The notes under the pieces were generated by a model, which had not been told where the DNA came from, ran no database searches, and was given only the letters and a program-made list of their open reading frames with translations. The position numbers and the translations under genes are program-made. Below, piece by piece: positions 35,314 through 45,741 of a stretch of 64,000 bases of DNA (positions within the stretch are counted from its first letter, which is position 1; every line of letters begins with the position of its first letter). The stretch comes from Fervidobacterium changbaicum (GTDB lineage Bacteria; Thermotogota; Thermotogae; Thermotogales; Fervidobacteriaceae): positions 1,488,001 through 1,552,000 of the forward strand of contig NZ_CP026721.1 of NCBI RefSeq assembly GCF_004117075.1. The letters are read 5' to 3'.

Positions 35314-38300
35314 ATGTATCACATATTTGAAGTCTCAAAGAACCTGAAGGATATATCAAAGAAAATAGGTATTGATGCAGAAGGAACAATAAAAAAGATT
35401 ATTTACGACCGGAAAAGGGAATCGGTATCTTTTGTTATCCAAGATTTCAGAGGCGATGCGCGTTCATTCAAAAGAACGCTTGAGGATTTTATAGGTGTCC
35501 ACATCGACTTGGTGTTTGAAACCGAAAACGGCAATCATATGGAAAGTTTAGAAACACTGCATAATAGGATCATGCAACTTCTCAACGGTTCGGGAAAATA
35601 TATAGAAAAGATAGAAATAGAAGGAGAACATTTGAGAATCTATGCGCTTGGAGAATTTGGGAAGGCGCATGTCCTTACCCGTTTGAAAAAAATCGAACGC
35701 ACCCTACCTTTCAAGAAGTACACCGTGGACGTAGTTGAGCCAACCAACGATACAACACCTGAAGACTTTCTTTTAAATGGAGCATCTCAAGCTTCTCAAA
35801 ATTCTGTGCAGTTGCCACAAGAAAAACCAAGCAGAGAACTTGGAAAAGATAGTAAAGATGGCGATAAACATTCCATCTCAGAAGGTTTTAGCCCGTCCGT
35901 TCTGAAAACGCTCTACACCCCTTCAGAGCCTCCCGCTGTTAAAAAGAAGGCAAAGCTTTATGGCAAGATCTTCAAAATCGACAAAGTATCGGACGAAATA
36001 CTCAATGTATATATAACAGACAAAAGAGATTCCATCCTTGGAAAAGTCTTCAATTCAAAAGTGAAAGAACTGGAAGAAAGCCTTGCCGAAAGCAATTGGT
36101 ACATATTCACCGGTTCGATGAACTACGACAAAAACGGCAATCTCTTCTTCAAAATAGATTCCGCAACGTCGATTCCTTCACTCGACAGAATGGACAACGC
36201 AGTTGAAAAGCGAATAGAACTCCACGCTCACACGAAGATGAGCGATTTAGACAGCGTGCTTGATATTGCTGAATACGTCAAGACGGCCAAGAAATGGGGT
36301 TGGAATACCATCGCAGTAACGGACCATGGAAATGTACAGAGCATTCCCGAACTTTACGAGCTTGCAAAATCGGAAGGATTAAAACCAATTTTCGGTTGTG
36401 AACTTTACATTGCAAACGACCCGAAGAAAATAATGGTAAACGAAATAGACGGCTCAATAGAAAGTGCGACATATGTTGTGCTTGACTTAGAAACAACCGG
36501 CTTAAACCCTAGGCTTGACGAGATAATGGAAATCGGTGCTGTGAAGATCTTCGATGGAAGGGTTGCTGATGAGTTCCATACGCTTGTAAAACCCACATCT
36601 TTAAAAGAAAAGAGCTTGCAGATCACAGGGATTACCGAAGATATGTTGAAAGATGCGCCGGAGATCGCGGATGTTATCGATAAGCTCTGGGGATTTCTGA
36701 AAGGGGCTGTTCTTGTTGCCCATAACGCCGATTTCGACATTGGATTTTTGAAACACACGTTCGCAAGGTTTGGTAGAGAATTCAACCCGCCGTACATCGA
36801 CACGCTTAGATTATCACAGGCTCTTTTAAGAAACCAGATGAAAGCCTTTTCTCTCGATAAACTCGTAGAACACTTCAAGCTCGGTAAGTTCCAACACCAC
36901 CGTGCGTTGGATGACGCAAGGGTAACTGCAAGAGTATTTCTGCAGCTTGTTGAACTTCTGAAGAAAAAATCCATCACCACATTTGACAGAATAAACAAAC
37001 TTGTTGAGCATATAAATCCGCTCTCCAAACACCCGCAACACTTGACCGTTTTGGTGCAGAACAAAACCGGTTTGAAAAACCTTTACAAACTGATCTCCAA
37101 ATCCCACACAGAAACGTTCTTCACAGTTCCTCAGGTGTTGCGTTCTGATTTAGAAAAGCATAGGGAAGGATTGCTTATTGGAACTGGCTGCGCGAATTCT
37201 GAAATATTCGAAGCTGCCCTCGAAGGTGATAAAGATGCGCTCAACGAGATGTTGAAGTTCTACGATTACGTTGAAATCATGCCGCTCGATACAATTATTT
37301 CTGAAGAATTCACAAAAGATGAAGCGAAGCGTGCTTACAGGCTGTTGTACGAAGTTGCAAAAGAACTGAATATTCCAGTTGTAATGGTTTCGAACGCGCA
37401 CTTTTTGGACCCGGAAGACATAAAGGCACGCAAAGTATTGTTGGCACCGCAGAGTAACGTTGAGGATGTCGATGCGAATTATTACCTGCGCACAACGGAA
37501 GAAATGCTCCAAGCAGCAATGGAAATCTTTGAAGACGAAAAGGTTTCGAGGGAAATTGTGATCGAAAATCCCAGAAAGATAGCTCAGATGGTCGAAGAGA
37601 TAAAGCCTTTAGAGAAAAAACTCCACCCACCGAAAATTGAAGGTGCCGAAGAAAAATTGAGAGAAATGACGCTCATGCGTGCGTACGAACTTTACGGAAA
37701 TCCACTGCCAGAAATAGTTGAGAAAAGAATTGAAAAAGAGCTAAACAGCATAATAGGCCATGGATATGCGGTTCTCTACATGATAGCGCATCTGATTGTG
37801 AAAAAGGCAGGGGAAGATGGATACGTCGTCGGTTCGAGAGGGTCGGTTGGTTCATCACTTGTTGCACACCTTGTTGGGATAACCGAAGTCAACCCACTGC
37901 CAGCGCACTACAGATGCCCGGATTGTAAGTACTTTGAACTTCACGAAGAATACGGTTCCGGCTACGATCTACCAGACAAGCGCTGTCCAAAGTGCGGCGC
38001 AAAGTTGGAAAAGGCAGGGCAAGATATCCCGTTTGAAGTCTTCATGGGATTTGAAGGGGACAAGGTTCCGGATATAGACCTGAACTTTTCTGGCGAATAT
38101 CAAGAACGAGCGCACAAGTTCATCGAAGAACTCTTTGGTAAATCGCATGTCTTCAGGGCAGGAACTATAAGCACGATAGCTGATAGAAGTGCTGTTGGTT
38201 ATGTCAAATCGTACATGGAGGACAAGAACGGAAACATTGTGAACCCACTGAACCCGGCCGAACAAGAGCGGCTAGCGATGTACGTTACCGGGGTTAAGCG

Positions 38301-39498
38301 CACAACCGGTCAGCACCCCGGTGGGCTGATGATAGTCCCGAGTGATTACGACATACACGACTTTACACCTTATCAACATCCAGCGAACGATAAAAAGTCA
38401 GGGGTTTACACCACACACTTTGCTTACGAAGCCATCCACGATGATTTGGTTAAGCTTGATGCACTCGGACACGATGATCCAACGATGATAAAACTGCTGT
38501 ATGAATACAGCGGTGTAGATCCGATGAGCATCCCAATGGACGACAGAGCCACGATGAGCATCTTCTCATCGGTCAGAGCGCTCGGTGTGGATCCACAAGA
38601 GCTTGGAACAGATATTGGAACGATCGGTATACCGGAATTCGGAACTGATTTTGTTATGGGTATGCTTCGAGAAACAAGACCTAAAACGTTTGCTGAACTC
38701 GTGCGAATATCCGGATTGTCGCACGGAACTGATGTGTGGCTTGGCAATGCGCAGACGCTGATTGAAAAGAAAATTGCTACACTGTCCGAAGTTATCTCCT
38801 GTAGGGACGATATTATGATCTACCTCATCCACAAGGGAGTTCCACCATCAAATGCGTTCAAGATAATGGAGAACGTGCGTAAAGGTAAGGGGTTGAAAGA
38901 GGAAGAAGAAAAGTTGATGAAAGAACACAAAGTTCCCGAGTGGTTTATAGAATCGTGTAAGAAGATTAAGTACCTCTTCCCAAAAGCACATGCTGTTGCC
39001 TACGTAAGTATGGCATTCAGAATTGCGTACTTTAAAGTACACTATCCGCTGGCATTCTACGCTGCGTTCTTCTCAACAAAAGGTGACGAATTTGATGCGG
39101 AGTTAATTTTAAAGGGGAAAGAAGCTATCAAAAGAAGACTCATGGAACTCAACAACAATCCGAAAAAGGATGTTAAAGAAAAGAACGAAGAAAAGGTGCT
39201 TGAGGCTGCACTTGAGATGCTCTTGCGCGGGTTTGGATTCAAGAAACCTGATTTGAAAAAAAGCCACCATTCAAGGTTCATAATAGATGGTAAAGACTTA
39301 CTCATACCGTTTAATAAAATACACGGTATAGGTGACAACGTGGCGAAATCGATAGTCCAGCAAAGAGAAATCAAGATGTTCACCTCTGTTGAAGACCTCA
39401 TGAGTAGGGCGAAAGTGACGAAAGCGCAAGTAGAAGTTCTCAAAAGGTTAGGGGTGCTGGACGGACTACCGGAAACCGATCAAGCATCTTTGTTCTGA
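35314..39498 (+). CDS. polC: PolC-type DNA polymerase III alpha subunit
   Basis: PolC is a replicative polymerase with built-in 3'-5' exonuclease. The protein has about 1394 residues. An N-terminal region and OB-like part (to about 300) precede a PHP domain beginning RIELHAHTKMSDLDS with VTDHGN. An inserted DEDDh exonuclease (about 385-555) has VVLDLETTG and HRALDDA. The polymerase core has GSRGSVGSSL, a zinc site with CPDC and CPKC, and the catalytic PDIDLNFSG. A helix-hairpin-helix region (FNKIHGIGDNVAKSI) is near the end. ATG 35314 follows GAGGTGGG; the in-frame GTG at 35305 overlaps it. Confidence 0.97.
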   Translation: MYHIFEVSKNLKDISKKIGIDAEGTIKKIIYDRKRESVSFVIQDFRGDARSFKRTLEDFIGVHIDLVFETENGNHMESLETLHNRIMQLLNGSGKYIEKIEIEGEHLRIYALGEFGKAHVLTRLKKIERTLPFKKYTVDVVEPTNDTTPEDFLLNGASQASQNSVQLPQEKPSRELGKDSKDGDKHSISEGFSPSVLKTLYTPSEPPAVKKKAKLYGKIFKIDKVSDEILNVYITDKRDSILGKVFNSKVKELEESLAESNWYIFTGSMNYDKNGNLFFKIDSATSIPSLDRMDNAVEKRIELHAHTKMSDLDSVLDIAEYVKTAKKWGWNTIAVTDHGNVQSIPELYELAKSEGLKPIFGCELYIANDPKKIMVNEIDGSIESATYVVLDLETTGLNPRLDEIMEIGAVKIFDGRVADEFHTLVKPTSLKEKSLQITGITEDMLKDAPEIADVIDKLWGFLKGAVLVAHNADFDIGFLKHTFARFGREFNPPYIDTLRLSQALLRNQMKAFSLDKLVEHFKLGKFQHHRALDDARVTARVFLQLVELLKKKSITTFDRINKLVEHINPLSKHPQHLTVLVQNKTGLKNLYKLISKSHTETFFTVPQVLRSDLEKHREGLLIGTGCANSEIFEAALEGDKDALNEMLKFYDYVEIMPLDTIISEEFTKDEAKRAYRLLYEVAKELNIPVVMVSNAHFLDPEDIKARKVLLAPQSNVEDVDANYYLRTTEEMLQAAMEIFEDEKVSREIVIENPRKIAQMVEEIKPLEKKLHPPKIEGAEEKLREMTLMRAYELYGNPLPEIVEKRIEKELNSIIGHGYAVLYMIAHLIVKKAGEDGYVVGSRGSVGSSLVAHLVGITEVNPLPAHYRCPDCKYFELHEEYGSGYDLPDKRCPKCGAKLEKAGQDIPFEVFMGFEGDKVPDIDLNFSGEYQERAHKFIEELFGKSHVFRAGTISTIADRSAVGYVKSYMEDKNGNIVNPLNPAEQERLAMYVTGVKRTTGQHPGGLMIVPSDYDIHDFTPYQHPANDKKSGVYTTHFAYEAIHDDLVKLDALGHDDPTMIKLLYEYSGVDPMSIPMDDRATMSIFSSVRALGVDPQELGTDIGTIGIPEFGTDFVMGMLRETRPKTFAELVRISGLSHGTDVWLGNAQTLIEKKIATLSEVISCRDDIMIYLIHKGVPPSNAFKIMENVRKGKGLKEEEEKLMKEHKVPEWFIESCKKIKYLFPKAHAVAYVSMAFRIAYFKVHYPLAFYAAFFSTKGDEFDAELILKGKEAIKRRLMELNNNPKKDVKEKNEEKVLEAALEMLLRGFGFKKPDLKKSHHSRFIIDGKDLLIPFNKIHGIGDNVAKSIVQQREIKMFTSVEDLMSRAKVTKAQVEVLKRLGVLDGLPETDQASLF

Positions 39499-39573
39499 AT
39501 TCTTGCTACATTTCCCAGCGGACAAGCAATTTGTTATGTTTTTTACGAGCTCGAAAAAATTCATTGTTTACTA

Positions 39574-39603
39574 TTGCAAATTTAAAAAAAAACATGTTAT
39601 AAT
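39574..39603 (+). promoter_or_regulatory. secG-tyrS promoter
   Basis: TTGCAA (39574-39579), an 18-base spacer and TATAAT (39598-39603) lie about 60 bases before secG. The same TTGCAA-18-TATAAT layout precedes the Omp-alpha gene. Confidence 0.7.
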
Positions 39604-39665
39604 AAACACTGAATCAGATATAGTAAAAGCGAATAAAGTTTGCATGAAGATTTGGAGGTGTTAAG

Positions 39666-39899
39666 ATGCTTGCGGTTGTTTTGCTAATTATCCACACAGT
39701 AATTGCAGCAGGTCTTATTTGGATGGTATTGCAAGAGATGAGCAAGTTCGCAGAACTCGGTGGAGCTTTTGGAAGTGGTATGGCTTACACTATGTTCGGT
39801 AGAAAAAAGGGATTGGATACATCAGGTAAAATAACAGTTGGATTAGCCGTTGCATTCTTTGTGATGTGCTTTTTAACTTCTTGGGTATTGTCGAGATAA
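39666..39899 (+). CDS. secG: SecG, preprotein translocase subunit
   Basis: SecG is the small accessory subunit of the SecYEG channel. The 77-residue protein has two transmembrane helices (about 2-22 and 55-74) joined by a glycine-rich loop (ELGGAFGSGMAYTMFGRKKG), typical of the family. TTTGGAGGTG precedes the ATG. tyrS follows after about 27 bases. Confidence 0.9.
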   Translation: MLAVVLLIIHTVIAAGLIWMVLQEMSKFAELGGAFGSGMAYTMFGRKKGLDTSGKITVGLAVAFFVMCFLTSWVLSR

Positions 39900-39926
39900 T
39901 TTAAGTATTTAAGTGGGGTGTATCGC

Positions 39927-41141
39927 TTGCCAACGACAAAGCTCCCTCCCGAAGAGCAACTGAAAATACTGAAGAGAAATTGCGTTGATTTAGTTTCTGA
40001 ACAAGAGCTACTCGAACGTTTGAAATCTGGCAGGCCGCTGAGGGTAAAGCTCGGAGTAGATCCTTCAAGACCGGACCTGCACCTCGGTCATGCTGTTGTA
40101 CTTAGGAAACTTAAGCAATTCCAAGACCTGGGTCACCAAGTGATCTTAATCATAGGTGATTTCACCGCGATGATAGGTGATCCCTCTGGGAGAAATACAA
40201 CAAGGCCGATGCTTTCAAAAGAAGAAGTTCTCGAAAATGCAAAAACATATGCAGAGCAGGCCTTCATGATACTTGACAAAGATAAAACGGAAATCCGCTA
40301 CAACGACGAATGGCTCGGCAAAATGACGTTTGCCGATGTTGTGAGGTTGGCTTCAAAGTACACTGTTGCACGTATGCTGGAAAGAGAAGACTTCGCAAAA
40401 AGATATGCAGAAGGTTCACCGATCAGCATCTCCGAATTCTTGTACCCTCTTGCGCAGGCTTATGATTCCGTTGCAATAGAATCTGATGTTGAACTCGGTG
40501 GAACTGACCAGCTCTTCAACTTAATGGTTGGCAGAAAGATACAAGAAGAATACGGACAGCAACCCCAGATAGTTATGACAATGCCCATCATCGAAGGAAC
40601 GGATGGGAAGCTGAAAATGAGCAAAAGTTATGGAAATTACATAGGCTTTACAGACGAACCAAAGGACATGTATGGTAAAATAATGTCGATACCTGACGAG
40701 CTCATTGTAAAATATGCAAGGTTGCTCACTGATGCACAAGAAGAATTCTTAGAAAAAATGGAAAGAGAAATTGACGAAAAGATTGTAAACCCGAGGGACT
40801 ACAAGATGTGGCTCGCAAGAGAAATAGTGAAACAATTCCATGGTGAGCAAGCAGCAAGGGAAGCTGAAGAATACTTCGTGACAGTTTTTCAGAAAAAGGA
40901 ACTGCCCGAAGAGATGCCGGAAAAAATTGTTAAACAAGGTGAATACAACATCGTAGAGTTACTCTTCAACTTAGGAATAGGCACAAAGAGTGAGATAAAA
41001 AGGTTGATAACACAAGGTGGAGTCTACTGGGATAACAACCGAATTGACAACTTTAAGGCAACGATTGCAGTTGTCGAAGAACATGTCCTAAGAGTCGGAA
41101 AGCGTTTATTTATCAAGATTATTGCTGATAAGACCAGATAA
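39927..41141 (+). CDS. tyrS: Tyrosyl-tRNA synthetase
   Basis: This class I synthetase charges tRNA(Tyr). The protein has about 404 residues. The HIGH motif is HLGH (in PDLHLGHAVVL), and the second signature is LKMSKSYGNY. A C-terminal S4-like RNA-binding domain starts near LLFNLGIGTKSEIKRL. The GTG at 39918 lies inside the GTGGGGTG ribosome site, so TTG 39927 is preferred. The gene order secG-tyrS-Omp-alpha-Omp-beta resembles that around the toga genes of Thermotoga. Confidence 0.95.
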   Translation: MPTTKLPPEEQLKILKRNCVDLVSEQELLERLKSGRPLRVKLGVDPSRPDLHLGHAVVLRKLKQFQDLGHQVILIIGDFTAMIGDPSGRNTTRPMLSKEEVLENAKTYAEQAFMILDKDKTEIRYNDEWLGKMTFADVVRLASKYTVARMLEREDFAKRYAEGSPISISEFLYPLAQAYDSVAIESDVELGGTDQLFNLMVGRKIQEEYGQQPQIVMTMPIIEGTDGKLKMSKSYGNYIGFTDEPKDMYGKIMSIPDELIVKYARLLTDAQEEFLEKMEREIDEKIVNPRDYKMWLAREIVKQFHGEQAAREAEEYFVTVFQKKELPEEMPEKIVKQGEYNIVELLFNLGIGTKSEIKRLITQGGVYWDNNRIDNFKATIAVVEEHVLRVGKRLFIKIIADKTR

Positions 41142-41189
41142 CACCTTAAAGAAGTGCTGTTCTTTTCTGGTAAAAGATGAAGAAAAATT

Positions 41190-41219
41190 TGCAATACTAA
41201 GGATTATTGTGGTATAATA
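41190..41219 (+). promoter_or_regulatory. Omp-alpha promoter
   Basis: TTGCAA, an 18-base spacer and TATAAT (inside GTGGTATAAT at 41210-41219) form a strong promoter with a leader of about 110 bases before the Omp-alpha gene. Confidence 0.75.
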
Positions 41220-41333
41220 TACGTGCAAAATGTTTTGCAAAATTCAGAAATCATCATGCATCATGGTATTATTTTAAAATCGACTCTTAATACGCAAGGT
41301 TGAACCAGAATCATTATAAAAGGGGGTAAGATT

Positions 41334-42680
41334 ATGAGAAAAGTATTAGCGTTATTGGCGGTTATTGTTCTTGTCACATTCTCCATGGCAGCTTTTAGAG
41401 ACATTCCGAAGGGGCATTGGGCGGAATCATTTGTGACAAGGCTGGAAGAGGCAGGAATTGCGACGGGGTTTCCCGATGGAACATACCGTGGTGATGAAGC
41501 GATAACGAGATACCAAATTGCGGTATTTTTGGTTAGAACTCTCGATTATGTTTTCCAGACTGTTGATTCCAGCTTGGTAAATTTAAAGTCACAGTTTGAA
41601 AGCGATGCCAAAAAGCTTGAAAACGATATAAATGCACAGTTTGCTGCGGTTAAACAAGACATAGAAGAACTCCAGATAGCGCTTGAGGATGCAAAGTTAG
41701 TTCTTGAACTTCACGACCAAGATATTATAAAGTTATATGACCTCGTCAATTCACTTCAGGATAAGTTCGTTTACACAGATGATGAAGGCAATCAGCAAGA
41801 AGTAGACCTTGCTGCGTTGAAGAGCGATGTACAAACGATCAGTGAAATCCTCAACGGTTTGGCTGCTCAGCTTGGCGATGTAGATTACCTTTTGAGAAAA
41901 CAAATTGCCGACACAAATAAAGACCTTTCATCACAGATAGCAGAGGTCAAAACTAAGGTCGATGCAATAGACCTCGGAACAAAAGTAGACAAGGAAGTAT
42001 TCGAAGGTTTGGTTTCAAGAGTTGAACTCTTGGAAGAATACGTAAATATGGTATACGAAACCCTTGGGACAAAAGTATCTTCTGATGAATTCGAAAGTGT
42101 AATCTCTGAATTAGATGCGAGGATTTCTGAGCTTGAAACACAGGTTCTGAACATTAAGAGCACGCTTGATACAGGATTGCCAGCGATTAGAGATATGGTT
42201 TACGAGCTATACAACAACATCGCAGCACTCGAAGAAAGGGTTACATCGTACACGGATGTCAGGATAGATGAACTGTACACAGAATTGCAAACACTGAAAG
42301 ACGATATCGAACTCAATGCAGCAAAGCTTGCAGAACTTGAAGAAACTGTAGCGAATAATTATGCAACGCTAGAAGACGCGATCCTGGGACTTTACGAAGA
42401 ACTGAACGCTGTTAACAATTCGTTATCGTCGAACGTTGAGAGAGTTGAAGTACTGGAGGAAAGGTTGAACTTAGTTGAAAATCAGGTAGCAAGTTTAGAT
42501 CAGATTGTCAACGAAGTCAAAGCTGACAAGAGCGAAGTACAAGAAGTTAGCAAAAAAATTGACGACCTCAAGGCTGAAAAGGCTCAGGATGTTTCCCGCT
42601 TAGAGCAGATGGCCATGTGGGGCATTGGGCTTGGTGTAATTGGTGTTATAATAGGAATAATTGGTTGGTTCAGGCCGTAA
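41334..42680 (+). CDS. omp-alpha: Omp-alpha-like SLH and coiled-coil toga spacer protein
   Basis: This 448-residue protein has a signal peptide (RKVLALLAVIVLVTFSMA), one SLH domain (about residues 20-75, FRDIPKGHWAESFVTRLEEAG and GDEAITRYQ), a coiled coil of about 340 residues, and a C-terminal hydrophobic anchor (MWGIGLGVIGVIIGIIGW). This layout is that of Omp-alpha of Thermotoga, a parallel rod that links the outer toga to the peptidoglycan, with SLH binding the wall and the tail sitting in the outer membrane. The coiled coil contains LEEYVNMVYETLGTK and LHDQDIIKLYD units shared with the paralogue at 31776. AGGGGGT precedes the ATG, and the porin-like gene follows. Confidence 0.9.
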   Translation: MRKVLALLAVIVLVTFSMAAFRDIPKGHWAESFVTRLEEAGIATGFPDGTYRGDEAITRYQIAVFLVRTLDYVFQTVDSSLVNLKSQFESDAKKLENDINAQFAAVKQDIEELQIALEDAKLVLELHDQDIIKLYDLVNSLQDKFVYTDDEGNQQEVDLAALKSDVQTISEILNGLAAQLGDVDYLLRKQIADTNKDLSSQIAEVKTKVDAIDLGTKVDKEVFEGLVSRVELLEEYVNMVYETLGTKVSSDEFESVISELDARISELETQVLNIKSTLDTGLPAIRDMVYELYNNIAALEERVTSYTDVRIDELYTELQTLKDDIELNAAKLAELEETVANNYATLEDAILGLYEELNAVNNSLSSNVERVEVLEERLNLVENQVASLDQIVNEVKADKSEVQEVSKKIDDLKAEKAQDVSRLEQMAMWGIGLGVIGVIIGIIGWFRP

Positions 42681-42760
42681 TCTAAGTAAACACTGTTTTT
42701 GAGCTCTTCGTTATATGCAGAATACTTCAATCATCCAAAAAGGGGGGATGGTAAAAGATA

Positions 42761-42844
42761 GTGAAGTTGAAAAAGCTATTTTCTTTAGGTTCATTTATAG
42801 ACATTTTAACACCTAAACTTACAGGAGGAGGGAGAAGGTTATGA
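42761..42844 (+). CDS. Possible 27-residue leader ORF coupled to the porin gene
   Basis: A GTG-started frame of 27 codons begins MKLKKLFSLGSF and stops at TGA 42842-42844, overlapping the porin ATG (ATGA at 42841-42844). The GGGGGG site at 42742-42747 is 13 bases upstream, which is long. It could be a translated leader that couples to the porin gene, or a remnant of a signal peptide. Chance cannot be excluded. Confidence 0.25.
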   Translation: MKLKKLFSLGSFIDILTPKLTGGGRRL

Positions 42845-44178
42845 AGAAACTTTTAACGGTTTTGGTAGCACTTTTGGTAGTTGTTAGCATGTTTGCAGCG
42901 GAAAAACCATTCACACTCGGTCCAAACGTAACGTACACAGGAACAGTTAACTTCTCGCTTGTCGTAACAAAAGACGGAGTTGATATTGACGGTTCATTAA
43001 CAAATGTTAAAGCATCGCTTGCATTTGGTCCAACAAGCGATACACAGGCTGGGGCAACATTTAGTATAACTTACGTACCATTTGGTGGAGTTAATCTTAC
43101 ACTCAAGAGCATCACATTCTCCACACCATACTTTGCAGCATTCTACAGCACAGATAAACAGTTTGTAAGTGATTATTTCACAGGTTTGGTCTACAAGCCA
43201 GATGGTACAACCTCATGGGCAGACGCAATGGCAGATTTCAAAGACTCATTAAAACTTACACTCCCAGCAGTTCCAGGTCTTGAGGTTTACTACCTTGACA
43301 AGACATCAGAAGGTAATGCAACATGGTTCAGCGATATGGTTCTTGTAAAATACCCGGTAGCTGGTTTCACAATCGTTGGTGGAACATACAATACAGGTAA
43401 CACAACAACACACGAATTCGGTGCAGGAGTAAAAGGTGCACTCGACTTTGGAATATTCAAACCAAACCTCACAGTATTCGGTGGTATGGTTGATGGCGGA
43501 AAAGGAATGGTAACAGCATACGACGTTATTCTTTCTGGTTCACTCTCACCAGTTACAGGACTAACACTTGCTCCAATATTCAAATTTGCAGAAAACCTTG
43601 ACAAACTCGACTACAAATCAACAAAAATTGAAAACGGTAAATACATCAGCCTTGGTGTAACATACACAACAACATTTGCACCAGTTACGCTTACAGCAAA
43701 AGTTACACCAAAAGTAGACTTCGCATCAGCCAGACCAACGACAACACTTCCACTTAACGAACTTTCAGCAAACATAGCACTCTCACCAGTAACATTCTAT
43801 GTAAAGACAACAAATACTAACCTTTTGACAAACAACCCATTCACACTCTATGCAAAAGCATCTTACGCAGATGCAATGTTGTCCGCAGCTGTTGATGCAA
43901 GCTGGGCAGATATGACACAGCTTGCAACATACACATACATCCATGGAGCAGTAACCATCAAGGCAACACCAGAACTTACACTTTGCTCGGATGTTCACAA
44001 GATAATTGCAAGTACGAACGACTTTGGTTACAACGTTAGAGCAGCATATGCGATCACACCAAACGTAAAGTTGACAGGATCCTACGGAACATTGACAACA
44101 GATTCTAACGATGCTTACACAGTAATCAACACAGACCCAACATGGAACGTTAAACTCACATACACAGCAAGCTTCTAA
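42841..44178 (+). CDS. Omp-beta-like outer-membrane (porin-like) toga protein
   Basis: The 445-residue protein has a signal peptide (KKLLTVLVALLVVVSMFAA) followed by beta-rich sequence high in Thr, Ala, Val and aromatic residues, ending in Phe (KLTYTASF), as outer-membrane barrels often do. Directly behind the Omp-alpha gene, it matches the position and character of the Thermotoga toga porin. Codon choice is strongly biased (Thr is mostly ACA, Pro mostly CCA), as expected of a very abundant protein. GGAGGAGGGAG precedes the ATG, and a terminator follows. The porin role is inferred. Confidence 0.75.
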   Translation: MKKLLTVLVALLVVVSMFAAEKPFTLGPNVTYTGTVNFSLVVTKDGVDIDGSLTNVKASLAFGPTSDTQAGATFSITYVPFGGVNLTLKSITFSTPYFAAFYSTDKQFVSDYFTGLVYKPDGTTSWADAMADFKDSLKLTLPAVPGLEVYYLDKTSEGNATWFSDMVLVKYPVAGFTIVGGTYNTGNTTTHEFGAGVKGALDFGIFKPNLTVFGGMVDGGKGMVTAYDVILSGSLSPVTGLTLAPIFKFAENLDKLDYKSTKIENGKYISLGVTYTTTFAPVTLTAKVTPKVDFASARPTTTLPLNELSANIALSPVTFYVKTTNTNLLTNNPFTLYAKASYADAMLSAAVDASWADMTQLATYTYIHGAVTIKATPELTLCSDVHKIIASTNDFGYNVRAAYAITPNVKLTGSYGTLTTDSNDAYTVINTDPTWNVKLTYTASF

Positions 44179-44211
44179 AAGCCAGCTAATCAATAATTAA
44201 CAAAAATCAAC

Positions 44212-44239
44212 AAACCCCGTCCGAGAGGGCGGGGTTTTT
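44212..44239 (+). terminator. Terminator of the Omp-alpha/Omp-beta unit
   Basis: An 11-base-pair stem with GAGA loop (44212-44222 with 44227-44237, one GU pair) is followed by TTTTT. Confidence 0.88.
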
Positions 44240-44265
44240 CATTTCTTTCACAAAGAGCGTATATA

Positions 44266-44302
44266 AAATATAAAAACGCCCCTCCAGCTTGTAGGAGGGG
44301 CT
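44266..44302 (-). terminator. eno terminator
   Basis: GCCCCTCC (44278-44285) pairs with GGAGGGGC (44293-44300). On the minus strand the stem is followed by GTTTTTATATTTTA, giving a terminator just after eno. Confidence 0.8.
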
Positions 44303-44326
44303 TGGCGTTTAAATTTTCTAATATTG

Positions 44327-45655
<1,329 letters not shown>

Positions 45656-45671
45656 TTAAGAGCCTAAGTAT

Positions 45672-45710
45672 ATTATACCATAGAGTTGCATTAGTGACAA
45701 TTTTCACTAA
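45672..45710 (-). promoter_or_regulatory. eno promoter with overlapping inverted repeat
   Basis: On the minus strand TTGTCA (45700-45695), a 17-base spacer and TATAAT in ATGGTATAAT (45681-45672) form the promoter. TTAGTGA (45691-45697) and TCACTAA (45704-45710) make a 7-base inverted repeat covering the -35, which may be an operator. Confidence 0.6.
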
Positions 45711-45741
45711 CGTAACAATCGATGAAATCGTATTTTCACAC

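Noticed and set aside
36405-37064. Minus-strand open frame of 219 codons
   Set aside because: It lies wholly inside polC exonuclease coding sequence and has the composition of a frame shadow.
42748-42816. ATG-started 22-codon frame upstream of the porin gene
   Set aside because: Its ATG touches the G-run that would be its ribosome site, and it does not couple to the porin start.
43783-44193. Cys-rich minus-strand frame (136 codons) opposite the porin gene
   Set aside because: The high Cys content is explained by reading ACA-rich Thr codons of the porin backwards; there is no start signal.
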